Source of the DNA: Schlesneria paludicola DSM 18645
GTDB lineage: Bacteria > Planctomycetota > Planctomycetia > Planctomycetales > Planctomycetaceae
Reading direction: 5' to 3'
Assembly (NCBI GenBank): GCA_945876035.1
Contig: CAMCMU010000005.1
Coordinates: forward strand, 62,001 to 126,000
Length of the DNA stretch: 64,000 nucleotides
How positions within the stretch are numbered: position 1 is the stretch's first letter; every line of letters begins with the position of its first letter. This document shows, one piece after another, positions 55,227-64,000 of the stretch. Under the pieces are notes generated by a model. That model was not told where the DNA came from, made no database searches, and saw only the letters and a list, made by a program, of their open reading frames with translations. A program made the translations under genes and the position numbers.

Positions 55227-56105
55227 ATGGCGACATTGACCGGCTCACGAATCACCGACTTGCTTCATGCGTGGATTGCTTCACGTGTTGAGCCTTCGGC
55301 GATGACTTGGCTCAATGAGCGTGCTGAGGCTATCGCCACAGGGGACAAGAAACACCTGTTTTTTGGCTTCGGAATGGTCCCACGCCGGGTCGGCAAATCG
55401 GAGACGCTGCTGACAGATCTGGAAGCGGCCGAGGCCGCGGCCGTTCGTCCCGGTTGGAATCCGCGAACGTGGAGTCTTGACCAACTCGCACGGGCGTTCC
55501 TCGTACTGAACTTCCCTGCGGCTGATGCTGCGGCTTATGTGCAAATACTCGATCCGTTGTTCCAGATGGGCGAGGTCGGCGAATTGGTGTCACTGTATCA
55601 GACATTGCCACTTCTCCCGCACCCTCGGAGTCACGTTCTGCGAACCGCAGAAGGGATTCGGAGCAACATCAAATCGGTGTTCTGCGCGATCGCGCATCAG
55701 AATCCATTTCCGGCTGAACAACTCAACGACGAGCAATGGAATCAGCTGGTCCTGAAATGCCTCTTTATCGATGTCTCGCTGGACCCCGTGGTGGGGATCG
55801 ATCGTCGCGCGAATGCCGCACTAATGACGATGCTGGTCGATTTCGCCCACGAGCGCCGCGCCGCGCATCGGTCTGTTCCACCAGAATTGTGGCGTTGCGT
55901 CGGCCCCTATGCCGACGAACGGGGAGTGAATGATTTGAGGCAGATGTTGACGACCGGCGCGCCGGCGGAACAACAAGCGGCGGCCTTGGCTCTCCACCAA
56001 TGTCGATCTCCGCTGGCTTCAACAATCCTAGGCCAGAGACCGGATCTTGCCAGGTCCGTGACCTCGGGCGAACTCACGTGGAAAAACCTCATTCCACCGA
56101 GTTAA
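55227..56105 (+). CDS. EboA-domain protein (orphan)
   Basis: The protein has 292 residues. I recognise the EboA pattern: WLNERAEAIATGDKKHLFFGFGMVPR near residue 28, SLDQLARAFLVLNFP, MGEVGELVSLYQTLPLLPHP, TAEGIRSNIKSVFCAIAHQNPFPAEQL, KCLFIDVSLDPVVGIDRRANA and MLVDFAHERRAAHRSVPPELWR. EboA is one of the proteins of the ebo gene cluster, which is thought to move specialised-metabolite precursors to the periplasm. The other ebo genes (eboB, eboC UbiA-type, eboD and so on) are not adjacent in this window. No signal peptide or membrane span is visible. Recognition is from memory of the family and was not checked by search. Confidence 0.65.
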   Translation: MATLTGSRITDLLHAWIASRVEPSAMTWLNERAEAIATGDKKHLFFGFGMVPRRVGKSETLLTDLEAAEAAAVRPGWNPRTWSLDQLARAFLVLNFPAADAAAYVQILDPLFQMGEVGELVSLYQTLPLLPHPRSHVLRTAEGIRSNIKSVFCAIAHQNPFPAEQLNDEQWNQLVLKCLFIDVSLDPVVGIDRRANAALMTMLVDFAHERRAAHRSVPPELWRCVGPYADERGVNDLRQMLTTGAPAEQQAAALALHQCRSPLASTILGQRPDLARSVTSGELTWKNLIPPS

Positions 56106-56418
56106 CACGTCCCAGATCCAGAGTCTTTTGGGGCGAATGAAGCGTTTCATCATCTCTTCTCCCACGGTGGACTCGACGGGCCATCCCGTCAGTCGACGCT
56201 CATTACACGACTGTTCTGTGAATGGCGGAGACCTGTGCGGTGAGATCACGGAGGATAGACCCCGCTTTCGCTGGCTCCAACGTCTTTGTCACCCCCCTCT
56301 CTCACTGTTCGCACTCCTTGCCCAGCCTATCGGCATTGGTTATCTTCTGAACTAGATTTTTCACCCCACTAATACTTTATTCCACCCACGATTGAGTCCG
56401 AACACAGGATCATCACCC
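56106..56418. other. Spacer before the PQQ-repeat genes
   Basis: About 313 bases without a supported gene. The stretch just before the ATG is AT-rich (AACTAGATTTTTCACC, CTAATACTTTATTCC) and probably holds a promoter, but no convincing hexamer pair is clear. Confidence 0.35.
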
Positions 56419-58989
56419 ATGCTGCCGCGACCTTGGATTTCCAGTCTGCTCAGCCTGTTGTTTTTCATGGACGTTTCGGCTTTCGCACAAGGAAGACAGA
56501 CGGCCGACCCACTCGACTGGCCCTATTGGCGCGGCCCTGAAATGAACGGGATCTCACGAGAGAAGGGGCTGCCTGACACCTGGACTCCCGATGGTGAGAA
56601 CCTGATTTGGAAAAACTCCGAGTTGGGAACACGCTCCACGCCAATCGTGATGAATGGCAAACTTTACACAATGGTGAGGCACAACCCCGCGACGAAGGAA
56701 GAGGCTGAAAAGGTTGTCTGTGTGGATGCCGCGACAGGCGTCAAAAAATGGGAGAGTGTCTTTAACGTCTTCCTCTCCGATGTGCCCGATACCCGCGTCG
56801 GTTGGTCGAGCGTTGTCGGTGACCCCCTGACCGGCCACGTTTTTGCTCTTGGAGTCTGCGGATATTTCCAATGCCTTGATGGCGAGACCGGTCAGACGAT
56901 CTGGTCGCACGCGATGAGCGAGGAGTACGGCCTGCTCAGTACCTATGGCGGCAGAACCAACTATCCGATCGTCCATGAAAATCTAGTCATCGTCAGCGGG
57001 GTCGTGATTGGTTGGGGTGAGATGGCTCGTCCGACGTATCGCCTCATTGCATTCGACAAACGCAATGGGCAGGCCGTCTGGTTTCAAGGGACGAAGCCAC
57101 TACCAGAAGACACAACCTACAGCGGTCCCGCGATCTCGGTCATCCAAGGGCAGACTCAATTGGTTGTGGCGGCGGGGGACGGCAGCGTTTACAGCCTGCA
57201 GCCGCGTACCGGAAAGATGATCTGGAACTACGATGTCTCGCTGCGCGGTATCAACACCGCCCCCACGATCATCGGCACGCAGGTCATCTGTGGCCACAGC
57301 GAAGAAAACTTAGATCACACCGCCATGGGTGCCCTCTTTGCTCTCGATGCCACTCAGTCTGGTAACATCACGAAATCGGGTGAGATCTGGAGAACGAAAG
57401 AGCAGTTCATTGGCAGGACCGGCCCCCTCGTGATTGGTGACCGGATCTACTCGGTCGATGACGGCGGCATCTTTTTCGTCAACGACTTGAAGACGGGCGC
57501 GATCCTCGGCAAACAGAAAATCGGCACCATGGGTCGCGGTAGTCCGGTCTATGCGGACGGCAAGATCTATGTCGTTGATGGCAATGGTCGCTGGTTCATT
57601 TTTAGGCCCGATGATGCCAAGGGGCTGAAGAAGATTCACCAACTGCGACTCGAAGACGGCGACGTGAATGCCTCACCAATCATCTCTCACGGCAGGATCT
57701 ATCTTGCCTGCGAGACGATGATGTATTGCATCGGCCTGAAAGACGCGAAGCCTGCCGCCGACCCGATCCCCGCACCGACTGCAGAAACAGCGGTGGACAG
57801 TGATCGACAGCCCGCCACCGCGTTGATCGTACCTGTTGAGTCACTGCTCAAGCCGATACAAAAGCAGGCGTTCTCCGTGAGGCTCTACAACGCCAACGGC
57901 CAATTCCTGAAGGTGGCCGAGGCCAAGGACGTGACGTTCTCGATTTCCGGGCTCGGCACTATTGACCCCTCCGGAAAATACGCCGGACCTGGTGGCAACG
58001 TCCACGCGGCCGTATTGGTCAATGCTGAGGTTGGTGGACTGAAGAGCCAGGCACGCATTCGCGTTATTCCCGAAATCACATCGGAGACCCCTTGGTCGTT
58101 CGACTTCAACGACGGCCTCGTTCCTGTGACGGGTGTCGGCATGCGATACCGTCACATTTCGATCGACCACGACTACTTCACAGCATTAACGAAAGAAGAC
58201 CCGCTGGCCGCAAAGCTCTATCTTTTTCTGACGACTCAATTCACGAACTTTCCCGCTCCCAAAACGACCTTCGATGACTCCACTCCTGCGCAAGCGTTTA
58301 CGGGACTGAAGCGTTACCTCGGACTGATCGAGGCCATCACCAGCCAAGACCAAGGGAAAGAGAAACTCGATCCCTCGCTCAAACGACTACAAGACGATGG
58401 TGTCATCGCCAAGTGGAATTGGACTGCCAACGAAAAGATTCCAATACAGTTGATTGTGGAGCGGGGAACTCGCAAGATCACCGGCAACGGCGTGATGTGC
58501 AAGATCACGACGATCCCCAAGGGGACCAAGAGTCAGGGTTGGTTAGGGCACCCCGACTCAAAGGGCTATGTGATGCAAGCCGACTTCATGGCCAGCAACG
58601 TCGCCGTTGGTGCCGATGCGGACAAAAACTCGAAACTCCCCGACGTCGGCCTGCAGAACCAGCGGTATCGCTTCGCGATGCTCGGTGCCAGCCAGCATCT
58701 CAAACTGTACTCATGGTTCCCCCACGATAAAAAGTCACACGAAGTCCCCTTCGCTTGGGAAGCGGGTCAGTGGTATACCCTGAAACTGATCGTCGTCTTG
58801 GAAGATCGTGACGGCCAAAACGTGGCCGTCTGTCGCGGCAAAGCCTGGAAGAAAGCAGACAAGGAACCCTTACCGTGGTTAATCGAGTGGACCGATGCGC
58901 CCGCCAATCTGACTGGAAGTCCAGGCCTTTTTGGCAATGCTAAGGACTCGGAAATCTTTGTCGACAATGTGTCGGTCACGCCTCAATAA
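56419..58989 (+). CDS. PQQ-type beta-propeller protein with C-terminal beta domain
   Basis: The protein has 856 residues from the ATG at 56419 (a TTG at 56392 is less likely). Signal peptide ~1-25. It then has the start typical of planctomycete PQQ-like proteins, DWPYWRGPEMNGISREKGLPD. About eight blades follow (~45-450), with the propeller strand pattern in KVVCVDAATGVKKWESV, YFQCLDGETGQTIW and GSVYSLQPRTGKMIWNYD. Residues ~490-560 form an Ig-like domain. The last ~270 residues include a beta-sandwich region (WSFDFNDGLVPVTGVGMRYRH and a LamG-like end). PQQ itself is not proven: family members often lack the cofactor. It lies just upstream of a second PQQ-repeat gene. Confidence 0.85.
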   Translation: MLPRPWISSLLSLLFFMDVSAFAQGRQTADPLDWPYWRGPEMNGISREKGLPDTWTPDGENLIWKNSELGTRSTPIVMNGKLYTMVRHNPATKEEAEKVVCVDAATGVKKWESVFNVFLSDVPDTRVGWSSVVGDPLTGHVFALGVCGYFQCLDGETGQTIWSHAMSEEYGLLSTYGGRTNYPIVHENLVIVSGVVIGWGEMARPTYRLIAFDKRNGQAVWFQGTKPLPEDTTYSGPAISVIQGQTQLVVAAGDGSVYSLQPRTGKMIWNYDVSLRGINTAPTIIGTQVICGHSEENLDHTAMGALFALDATQSGNITKSGEIWRTKEQFIGRTGPLVIGDRIYSVDDGGIFFVNDLKTGAILGKQKIGTMGRGSPVYADGKIYVVDGNGRWFIFRPDDAKGLKKIHQLRLEDGDVNASPIISHGRIYLACETMMYCIGLKDAKPAADPIPAPTAETAVDSDRQPATALIVPVESLLKPIQKQAFSVRLYNANGQFLKVAEAKDVTFSISGLGTIDPSGKYAGPGGNVHAAVLVNAEVGGLKSQARIRVIPEITSETPWSFDFNDGLVPVTGVGMRYRHISIDHDYFTALTKEDPLAAKLYLFLTTQFTNFPAPKTTFDDSTPAQAFTGLKRYLGLIEAITSQDQGKEKLDPSLKRLQDDGVIAKWNWTANEKIPIQLIVERGTRKITGNGVMCKITTIPKGTKSQGWLGHPDSKGYVMQADFMASNVAVGADADKNSKLPDVGLQNQRYRFAMLGASQHLKLYSWFPHDKKSHEVPFAWEAGQWYTLKLIVVLEDRDGQNVAVCRGKAWKKADKEPLPWLIEWTDAPANLTGSPGLFGNAKDSEIFVDNVSVTPQ

Positions 58990-59124
58990 CGTTGAATCGC
59001 AGCGGACTCAAGGGCTGCCCCACGCCACTTTTTGGATCCTGACAACCTCTTTAACTCCATCAAAGCGGCTCCGCCGCCCAAGGACGCGGCGATGAATCGC
59101 CGTTGTCCAAACAAGGAATTTTTC

Positions 59125-60837
59125 ATGAAATCGCTGTCTCTCTTCGTTGCGATCTCTCTGCTCGCGGTCGGTCTGGCTTCCGCCGCCGACACGTTCCAAC
59201 CGACCGATACCGCTTTGAACCTCATCGGCAAAATGAAGGTCGGCAAGTATGACTGGCCTCAGTGGGGTGGATCGTCCCATCGCAACAACACTCCGGCGGG
59301 AACGGGCATCCCCCACGAATGGAACTTGGAAACGGGTGAGAATGTTTTGTGGGCTGCTCCGCTCGGCTCGCAAACCTACGGCAATCCTGTCGTGGCGAAC
59401 GGCAAAGTGTTCGTGGGGACCAATAACACGCACGGCTATCTCAAACGGTATCCCGCCAAGATTGATCTGGGCTGCCTCATCGCCTTCGAGGAGAAGACGG
59501 GCAAGTTTTTGTGGCAGGCATCGTCGCCCAAGCTACCGAGCGGACGCGTGAACGACTGGCCCCAGCAGGGAATCTGCTCGACCGTGTTCTGCGACGACAC
59601 ACGACTGTGGTACAACACCAGTCGTGGCGAAGTGCTGTGCCTCGACGTGGAAGGCTTTCACGACAGTGAGAACGACGGACCGTTCAAAGCCGAAGCGAAC
59701 GAGAACAAAGGTGAGGCCGACATCCTCTGGCGTTACGACTTGATGGGCGTTTTGGGTGTCTTCCAGCACAATATGTGTTCGTGTTCGGTGACCTGCGTCG
59801 GAGACTACTGCTTTGTCGTGACCGGCAATGGCGTGGACGATGACCATATCAACATTCCCGCCCCGAACGCTCCCAGTTTTATCTGCCTCGAGAAGAACAC
59901 CGGCAAGCTGGTCTGGAGCGACAAGTCGCCCGGCCTCAACATTCTTCACGGGCAGTGGTCCAGTCCACTCTGCTTCGAGGCGGGTGGTCAGGCGCAGGTT
60001 GTCATGGGCGGCGGCGACGGCTGGATCTACAGCTTCGATCCCGCCGGTGACGGCCAAGGTGGACCTCGATTGCTGTGGAAATTTGACGGTAATCCCAAGG
60101 AATCAATCTACCTTCTGGGCGGTCGTGCGACACGCAATCACATCATCGGAACCCCCGTGTTCTACGATGGCAACGTCTATTCCGGCGTGGGTGAAGATCC
60201 TGAACATGGTGAAGGGGTGGGCCATTTCTACTGCATCGATCCGACCAAACGCGGCGATGTCAGCCTCGAACTGGCCGTCAATTCCGATGGTCAAGTCATC
60301 CCGCCACGACGGCTGCAATGTGTTGACACAAAAAAGGGTGAGAAGGCCATCCCCAATCCGAACTCCGCCGCCGTCTGGCATTACGATTCTGTAGACCGCA
60401 ATAAAAATGGCAAGAGTGATTTCGAAGAGACCATGCATCGCACGATCGGCAGCGCGGCGATCAAGGACGATCTGCTATTCATCTCAGACTTCGCCGGGCT
60501 AGTTCACTGCCTCGACGCAAAAAAGACGAACAATGGTAAACCGGTTGTCTACTGGACGCACGACATGTTCGCGGCAGCTTGGGGCTCCGTGCTGATCGTC
60601 GATGGCAAGGTCTACATCGGCGACGAAGACGGCGACATCACTATTTTTGAGCTCTCGAAGGAACTCAACATCATGGCCGAAAACAATATGATCAACTCGA
60701 TCTACAGCACTCCGATCGTCGCCAACAACACGCTGTTTATCTCGAACAAGAGTACCGTCTTCGCACTCCAGCACGGCGCCAAGCTGACGGGTGGAGTCAA
60801 ACAGGGCTCGACAGGCGGCGGAGGCGACAGCGAGTAA
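59125..60837 (+). CDS. PQQ-type beta-propeller protein (second)
   Basis: The protein has 570 residues from the ATG at 59125, with AAGGA eight bases upstream; the frame is open to 59032 but the later ATG starts a clean signal peptide (SLSLFVAISLLAVGLASA). The body is about eight propeller blades, starting YDWPQWGGSSHRNNTPAGTG and continuing with VVANGKVFVGTNNT, LIAFEEKTGKFLWQASS, GDEDGDITIFEL and STPIVANNTLFISNKSTVFAL. This is the arrangement of planctomycete PQQ-binding-like repeat proteins. It is exported and its activity is unknown. It follows the first propeller gene by about 135 bases and is probably in one transcription unit with it. Confidence 0.87.
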   Translation: MKSLSLFVAISLLAVGLASAADTFQPTDTALNLIGKMKVGKYDWPQWGGSSHRNNTPAGTGIPHEWNLETGENVLWAAPLGSQTYGNPVVANGKVFVGTNNTHGYLKRYPAKIDLGCLIAFEEKTGKFLWQASSPKLPSGRVNDWPQQGICSTVFCDDTRLWYNTSRGEVLCLDVEGFHDSENDGPFKAEANENKGEADILWRYDLMGVLGVFQHNMCSCSVTCVGDYCFVVTGNGVDDDHINIPAPNAPSFICLEKNTGKLVWSDKSPGLNILHGQWSSPLCFEAGGQAQVVMGGGDGWIYSFDPAGDGQGGPRLLWKFDGNPKESIYLLGGRATRNHIIGTPVFYDGNVYSGVGEDPEHGEGVGHFYCIDPTKRGDVSLELAVNSDGQVIPPRRLQCVDTKKGEKAIPNPNSAAVWHYDSVDRNKNGKSDFEETMHRTIGSAAIKDDLLFISDFAGLVHCLDAKKTNNGKPVVYWTHDMFAAAWGSVLIVDGKVYIGDEDGDITIFELSKELNIMAENNMINSIYSTPIVANNTLFISNKSTVFALQHGAKLTGGVKQGSTGGGGDSE

Positions 60838-61171
60838 CGAAATAGGACTGAGTCGCGTCTCTGTTATCACACCTCCAACCCTGACTTGGGGGGTGGATTG
60901 AAGATCTGCGTTGTGACTCGGTTTACCAATGGGAGTGTCGGTGGCCGGCGCGATTCGATGGCGTTGGGACGAGCCGTTGTCTTCTGCCGAATATTTTAAA
61001 AAAAGGGCACTGCCAGGGAGCCGTTGTGGGACAGTACAAGAACTCACGGTAATCGTATCACCTGCGGGAGTCGTCTCTCCGTCGACAATTCGAACAGGCC
61101 AAACCGGAAGTTGCTACAGTGCTTCGATTGTTCCTGAGGCTCTAAGGACATCGATCTCGAGGGTTCGTAGT
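60838..61171. other. Spacer between propeller and last DUF1549 gene
   Basis: About 334 bases with no supported gene. A G-rich stretch after the propeller stop (ACCTCCAACCC...TGGGGGGTGG) could pair imperfectly but is not followed by a T-run. No clear promoter was found. Confidence 0.35.
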
Positions 61172-64000
61172 ATGCTTGGTCATCGACGGTCATACCTGAC
61201 GCTCGGGACGATCCGTGCCATGATCGCATGGGTTCCGATGATGGCGGCGCAATCCGCTGAAATCTCGTTGCCTGCCGGTTCGGCTGTCGAGTTCGATCGT
61301 GACATTCGGCCAATTTTGATGAGTCGATGTTTCGACTGTCATGACAGTCAGACGCAGCAGAGTCAACTGCGACTGGATGATGTGACTGGAATTCTCCGAG
61401 GTGGTGATTCTGGCGAACCGCTTTTTGTCTCGGGCAGCAGTTCGGACAGCCTGATCATCCAGCGAATCACCGCCGAGAATTCGCCAGAGCGGATGCCTCC
61501 CGAAGGTGATCGAGTGACTGCCGAACAGGTAAACCTGCTGCGTGCATGGATCGACGCTGGAGCAAGCATGCCGGGGAAACAAGCCGCACAGGATTCGCTG
61601 AAGCCTCGGACTGATCATTGGTCATTTCAGCCCGTCAAACGTCCAGCGGTCCCGAGTCGCGGCGATGCCTTCGCCGCGAACGCGATCGATGATTTTGTAC
61701 TCGCCAGATTAAAAGCGAAACATCTCGAACCCTCCGCACCGGCCAATCGGCTGACACTGATTCGACGACTGTACCTTGTCATGCATGGCTTGCCGCCGAC
61801 TCCGCAGGAAGTGGCGGATTTTGTCGACGACACGGAATCCGATGCCTACGCTCGATTGGTGGATCGTGTGCTCGCCAGCCCGCATTCTGGAGAACGATGG
61901 GCTGGGCATTGGATGGATGTTGTGCGTTACGCCGATACCAATGGTTACGAGACCAACAAAGAGCGAAAAACGGCCTACCATTACCGTGACTACATCATTG
62001 AGTCATTCAATGCGGACAAGCCATACGATCAGTTTATCCGTGAGCAACTTGCAGGGGATGCGTTGGGAGCGGAGGCCGCGACAGGATTTCTGGTGGCCGG
62101 AGCCTACGACGTCGTCATGGGTCCGGACATCAACCTTAAGCTGGCCCAGCGTCAAGATGTGTTGGCAGACATGATCAGCACCACCGGAACCGCCTTTTTG
62201 GGCCTGACGGTCGGCTGCGCGCGGTGCCACAATCACAAGTTCGATCCCATCCTGCAGAAGGACTACTATTCGATGCAGGCCATCTTCGCCGGGACAAAGC
62301 ACGCCGAACGGCCGTTCCGTAAGACTGCCGACGCGTGGACGATTCGAGAACTAGCGAATCTCACCGAAACCGAGAAAACGGCAACGCGCTTGCTCGAAAC
62401 CTATCAACAGAAAGGGGCAATTGCTTCGGCGTCAGACGTGGCAAACACCGTGCGCGCCCCAATCAATGCGAGACTCAATGAAGAAAAATTTCACACCGTC
62501 CAAACCGACACCGTTCGTTTCAAGATTACGGCCAGCAGTTCTTCCGAGCCCGCAGTCGATGAATTAGAAATCTACGATGACAACGGTCGAAACGTCGCCT
62601 TGGCTTCGTGTGGCGCTGTGGTGAGCGCATCGGGGACTCTGTCAGGCCATGCGATTCACAAACTCGAATGCGTCAACGATGGATCCGTGGGGAACGATCA
62701 TAGCTGGATTTCAGACACTCCCGGAACAGGTTATGTGCAGGTTGTGTTACCAACAAAAACTACGATCAATCGGATTGTCTGGGGACGTGATCGAACAGGG
62801 CGATTCACCGATCGAGTGCCGACAGAGTATCAGTTTGAAATCGCTATTGAGCCGGGGAAGTGGTTGACCGTAGCCAGTTCCAATGACCACGCACCGTCTC
62901 CTGACTCGACAGACACGCAAGCATTTCTCAATAAGCTTTCCGCAGCTGATGCCACAGCGGCAATCACGCTTCAACAGGATTTACGAACCCTTCAAAGTCG
63001 AATCTCTGCTCTGACACAGATGGAAAAAGGATGGCTTGGAACTTTTGCTCAACCGGACAAAACGCATCGACTCTATCGAGGAGAACCGCTGCAGAAGCGT
63101 GAAGTCGTCACGCCCGATGCCTTGAGTGTTCTTGGCACGCTCGGACTCTCCGTCGATGAGCCGGAGCAGCGGCGGCGGCGGCGGTTAGCCGAATGGATTT
63201 CCAGTCCACGACATCCGCTCACCGCGCGCGTGATGGTGAACCGCGTCTGGTACTACTTGTTGGGGCATGGCATTGTCGATACGCCGAGTGATTTCGGGAT
63301 CAACGGTTCTAGGCCGACTCATCCAGAACTGCTCGATTGGCTGGCCGACGAATTTGTGAAACGGGGATGGGCGATCCAGCACATTCAGCGATTGATTCTA
63401 CTCTCGTCCACGTTTCAGCAAGACTCGACACCACAAGAGGAGTCGCTGGCTCTGGATGCGGCCGGCCGATTTTTCTGGCGATACACCCCGCGGCGGTTGG
63501 AAGCGGAGGCGATCCGCGACAGTATTCTCAGCGTTTCAGGGTCGTTAGATTCGAAGATGGGGGGCCCCGGGTTCTACCTCATGGACGTCGTGGTCGAGAA
63601 CGTGATGCACTATTTTCCCAAAGTGGATTACACCTCGGCTGAATGTCGTCGAATGGTTTATCTGTTTCGGATTCGTCAGGCGACAGACAGTGTGTTCAGT
63701 TCCTTCGACTGCCCTGATGGAGGCCAGGTGATGCCCAAGCGGAGTCGATCAACCACACCACTTCAGGCGTTGAATCTTTTCAACAGCACGTTCACTCTTC
63801 AGCAGGCGGAGATTCTTGCCGCACGTTTACGTCACAGCGCAGGGGAGACACCTGACGCTCAGGTCGTTCTGGCATTCGCTTTGTTCTTCTCTAGATCTCC
63901 TGATGCCGACGAACGAGACGTGTCTGTGACCTTAATTCGAAATCATGGAATTGAGTCTTTCTGCCGAGCCCTGTTCAATGCCAGCGAATTTCTTTTCATT
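61172..64000 (+). CDS. Planctomycete cytochrome, PSCyt1-DUF1549-discoidin-DUF1553 (3' end cut)
   Basis: At least 943 residues from the ATG at 61172, open to the window edge; the last visible residues (NASEFLFI) are the usual near-terminal DUF1553 sequence, so only a few residues are missing. The leader is short (signal ~10-30). PSCyt1 has CFDCH at 53-57. DUF1549 spans ~165-375 with GCARCHNHKFDP at 348. Between DUF1549 and DUF1553, residues ~440-573 (nt 62489-62891) look like an F5/8-type (discoidin) domain: VDELEIYDDNGRNVALAS, then HKLECVNDGSVGNDHSWISD and GYVQVVLPTKTTINRIVWGRD. DUF1553 begins ~670. Discoidin domains bind carbohydrate or lipid head groups. It is the fourth such paralogue in the window. 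Confidence 0.9.
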   Translation, partial: MLGHRRSYLTLGTIRAMIAWVPMMAAQSAEISLPAGSAVEFDRDIRPILMSRCFDCHDSQTQQSQLRLDDVTGILRGGDSGEPLFVSGSSSDSLIIQRITAENSPERMPPEGDRVTAEQVNLLRAWIDAGASMPGKQAAQDSLKPRTDHWSFQPVKRPAVPSRGDAFAANAIDDFVLARLKAKHLEPSAPANRLTLIRRLYLVMHGLPPTPQEVADFVDDTESDAYARLVDRVLASPHSGERWAGHWMDVVRYADTNGYETNKERKTAYHYRDYIIESFNADKPYDQFIREQLAGDALGAEAATGFLVAGAYDVVMGPDINLKLAQRQDVLADMISTTGTAFLGLTVGCARCHNHKFDPILQKDYYSMQAIFAGTKHAERPFRKTADAWTIRELANLTETEKTATRLLETYQQKGAIASASDVANTVRAPINARLNEEKFHTVQTDTVRFKITASSSSEPAVDELEIYDDNGRNVALASCGAVVSASGTLSGHAIHKLECVNDGSVGNDHSWISDTPGTGYVQVVLPTKTTINRIVWGRDRTGRFTDRVPTEYQFEIAIEPGKWLTVASSNDHAPSPDSTDTQAFLNKLSAADATAAITLQQDLRTLQSRISALTQMEKGWLGTFAQPDKTHRLYRGEPLQKREVVTPDALSVLGTLGLSVDEPEQRRRRRLAEWISSPRHPLTARVMVNRVWYYLLGHGIVDTPSDFGINGSRPTHPELLDWLADEFVKRGWAIQHIQRLILLSSTFQQDSTPQEESLALDAAGRFFWRYTPRRLEAEAIRDSILSVSGSLDSKMGGPGFYLMDVVVENVMHYFPKVDYTSAECRRMVYLFRIRQATDSVFSSFDCPDGGQVMPKRSRSTTPLQALNLFNSTFTLQQAEILAARLRHSAGETPDAQVVLAFALFFSRSPDADERDVSVTLIRNHGIESFCRALFNASEFLFI

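Overview
The window is bacterial, fairly GC-rich and almost certainly from the phylum Planctomycetota. The evidence is a dense set of large proteins with the planctomycete-specific cytochrome families PSCyt1/DUF1549/DUF1553 and PSCyt3/DUF1588 with DUF1585, DUF1587, DUF1592 and DUF1595. These come with their usual partners DUF1501 and DUF1552, PQQ-type propellers and a complete MoxR/Bat operon. I cannot name a genus. I saw no tRNA, rRNA, insertion sequence, prophage or CRISPR array.

Layout. Positions 1-16577 (mostly minus strand) hold a beta-propeller protein, a 1400-residue DUF1587/1592/1588/1585 protein with its DUF1552 partner, and two DUF1549/DUF1553 cytochromes with two DUF1501 proteins. 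A SMUBP2-like helicase, cut by the window edge, ends the run. A divergent DUF1549/DUF1553 protein with a LamG domain lies at 17318-20590. At 20708-23254 is a nickel/cobalt ECF transporter (cbiO, cbiQ, fused cbiMN). It is followed by a kelch protein whose natural start appears to be cut off by an in-frame TAG, a TauE/SafE permease and an eIF1/SUI1 protein.

Positions 26735-32347 carry a fatty-acid cluster: rpmF, plsX, fabD, acpP, fabF and a second ketosynthase-like protein lacking the catalytic Cys and one His. Next come a divergent TPR protein and rhomboid protease, a purine nucleoside phosphorylase and a tiny poly-aspartate protein. Positions 38266-49423 are a tightly overlapping Bat (aerotolerance-type) operon: MoxR ATPase, DUF58, a SurA/parvulin-like protein, a DUF4381-like lipoprotein, BatA, BatB, a BatC-like TPR protein and a BatD-BatE fusion. 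Then follow an HtrA-type protease, a solute-binding lipoprotein, rpmA, a Cys-rich Tat lipoprotein, Mog, a degenerate FmdB-type protein, an orphan EboA, two PQQ-propeller proteins and a fourth DUF1549 cytochrome that runs off the right edge.

How parts fit. The exported cytochrome/DUF1501/DUF1552 proteins look like envelope modules. Four DUF1549/DUF1553 proteins share one scaffold but carry different inserts at the same point (none recognised, a beta-rich domain, LamG, a discoidin-like domain). This suggests a common machine with exchangeable ligand-binding cassettes, and I rate it the most interesting pattern here. Its biochemical role is not established from sequence.
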